Shown: positions 12,631 to 12,933 of the stretch, piece by piece
Numbering within the stretch: the stretch's first letter is position 1
Layout: every line of letters starts with the position of its first letter
NCBI GenBank assembly: GCA_052139595.1
Contig: JBKQWK010000182.1
Location: forward strand, 1-12,933
Reading direction: 5' to 3'
DNA length: 12,933 nucleotides
Source: JBKQWK01 sp052139595
Lineage (GTDB): Bacteria; Actinomycetota; Thermoleophilia; UBA2241
Position numbers and translations under genes: made by a program
The notes under the pieces: model-generated
The model's input: only the letters and a program-made list of their open reading frames with translations
Told to the model about the DNA's origin: nothing
Database searches by the model: none

Positions 12631-12933
12631 TCAGCGGTCGTAGTACATCGTGAACTCATACGGATGAGGCCGAATCGCGAGTGGCCCCACCTCGTTCTTC
12701 ATCTTCAGATCGACCCACGTCTCGACGAAGCTGTCGTCAAAGACGCCGCCGGCAACGAGGAACTCGGCGTCAGCCTCGAGGTTATGCAGTGCCTCTTCGA
12801 GACTTGCCGGCGCCTGCTTCATCTTCTCCAGATCTGCCTCGGGCAGCTCGTAGACGTTGACGTCGTAGGGGCCAAAGCCATGCTCCTGCGGCGAGATCTT
12901 CTTCTCGTTGCCGTCAGCCATAGCTGAAATGAC
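12631..12933 (-). CDS. glnA: Glutamine synthetase type I, C-terminal end (5' part beyond the window)
   Basis: The visible part is about the last 100 residues of a type I glutamine synthetase, which makes glutamine from glutamate, ammonia and ATP in the cytosol. Recognisable family signatures are the NVYELPEA segment (family NLYxLPPE, whose Tyr is the adenylylation site in enterobacterial enzymes), SLEEALxxLEAD, the FLxxGGVF stretch, and the C-terminal RPHPYEF...YYD. The frame stays open through the first in-window ATG (12921) to the edge, and the four codons before it (Val-Ile-Ser-Ala) show no stop. I therefore read this as a gene truncated by the window, not a stand-alone mini-protein. It is the first visible gene of the operon, 74 bases ahead of the AOR-family gene. 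Glutamine synthetase-like enzymes that use other amines, such as gamma-glutamylmethylamide synthetase, cannot be excluded without the N-terminal and catalytic parts. Confidence 0.85.
   Translation of the reverse strand, partial: VISAMADGNEKKISPQEHGFGPYDVNVYELPEADLEKMKQAPASLEEALHNLEADAEFLVAGGVFDDSFVETWVDLKMKNEVGPLAIRPHPYEFTMYYDR

Noticed and set aside
12631..12921. A stand-alone 96-residue glutamine synthetase C-terminal protein
   Set aside because: The frame is open to the window edge and the upstream codons have no stop, so truncation by the window is the simpler reading.

Overview
This is a GC-rich bacterial window. All genes lie on the minus strand, tightly spaced, and most have a clear Shine-Dalgarno site. 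The phylum cannot be fixed from the sequence. A high-GC lineage with both tungsten-type aldehyde:ferredoxin oxidoreductases and aerobic-type aldehyde dehydrogenases would fit, such as Chloroflexota or deep Actinomycetota, but this is a guess from gene content. No RNA gene, insertion sequence, CRISPR array or plus-strand gene was found.

In transcription order (right to left) the window holds: the C-terminal end of a type I glutamine synthetase, cut by the window edge (12933-12631); an aldehyde:ferredoxin oxidoreductase family protein (12556-10655); a hydroxypyruvate reductase very like plant HPR1 (10613-9456); a class I PLP aminotransferase (9398-8190); a fused GcvT-SHMT protein (8150-5502); a MOFRL-type glycerate 2-kinase (5505-4087), which starts inside the stop of the fusion gene; a long transketolase-family protein (4028-1656); and an NAD(P)-dependent aldehyde dehydrogenase (1499-51). 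Gaps are 74, 41, 57, 39, -4, 58 and 156 bases, so the set looks like one operon. The only sizeable spacer (1500-1655) carries short GC-rich direct and inverted repeats.

The four central genes spell a linear route. One-carbon units on tetrahydrofolate plus glycine give serine (GcvT-SHMT). Serine gives hydroxypyruvate (probably the aminotransferase), then D-glycerate (HPR), then 2-phosphoglycerate (glycerate kinase). This is the assimilatory half of a serine cycle, or equally the glycine-to-glycerate arm of photorespiration. Transketolase can take hydroxypyruvate as ketol donor, so the neighbouring transketolase-like enzyme may draw on the same intermediate. The two aldehyde-oxidising enzymes at the ends of the operon suggest that the module is fed by, or has to clear, an aldehyde. 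Methylated amines, choline/betaine, C2 compounds or formaldehyde are possible sources, and the sequence does not decide between them.

The most unusual items are the GcvT-SHMT fusion, the dedicated C1-to-2-phosphoglycerate operon around it, the atypical transketolase and AOR family members, and a perfect 16-bp hairpin just inside the AOR coding region.
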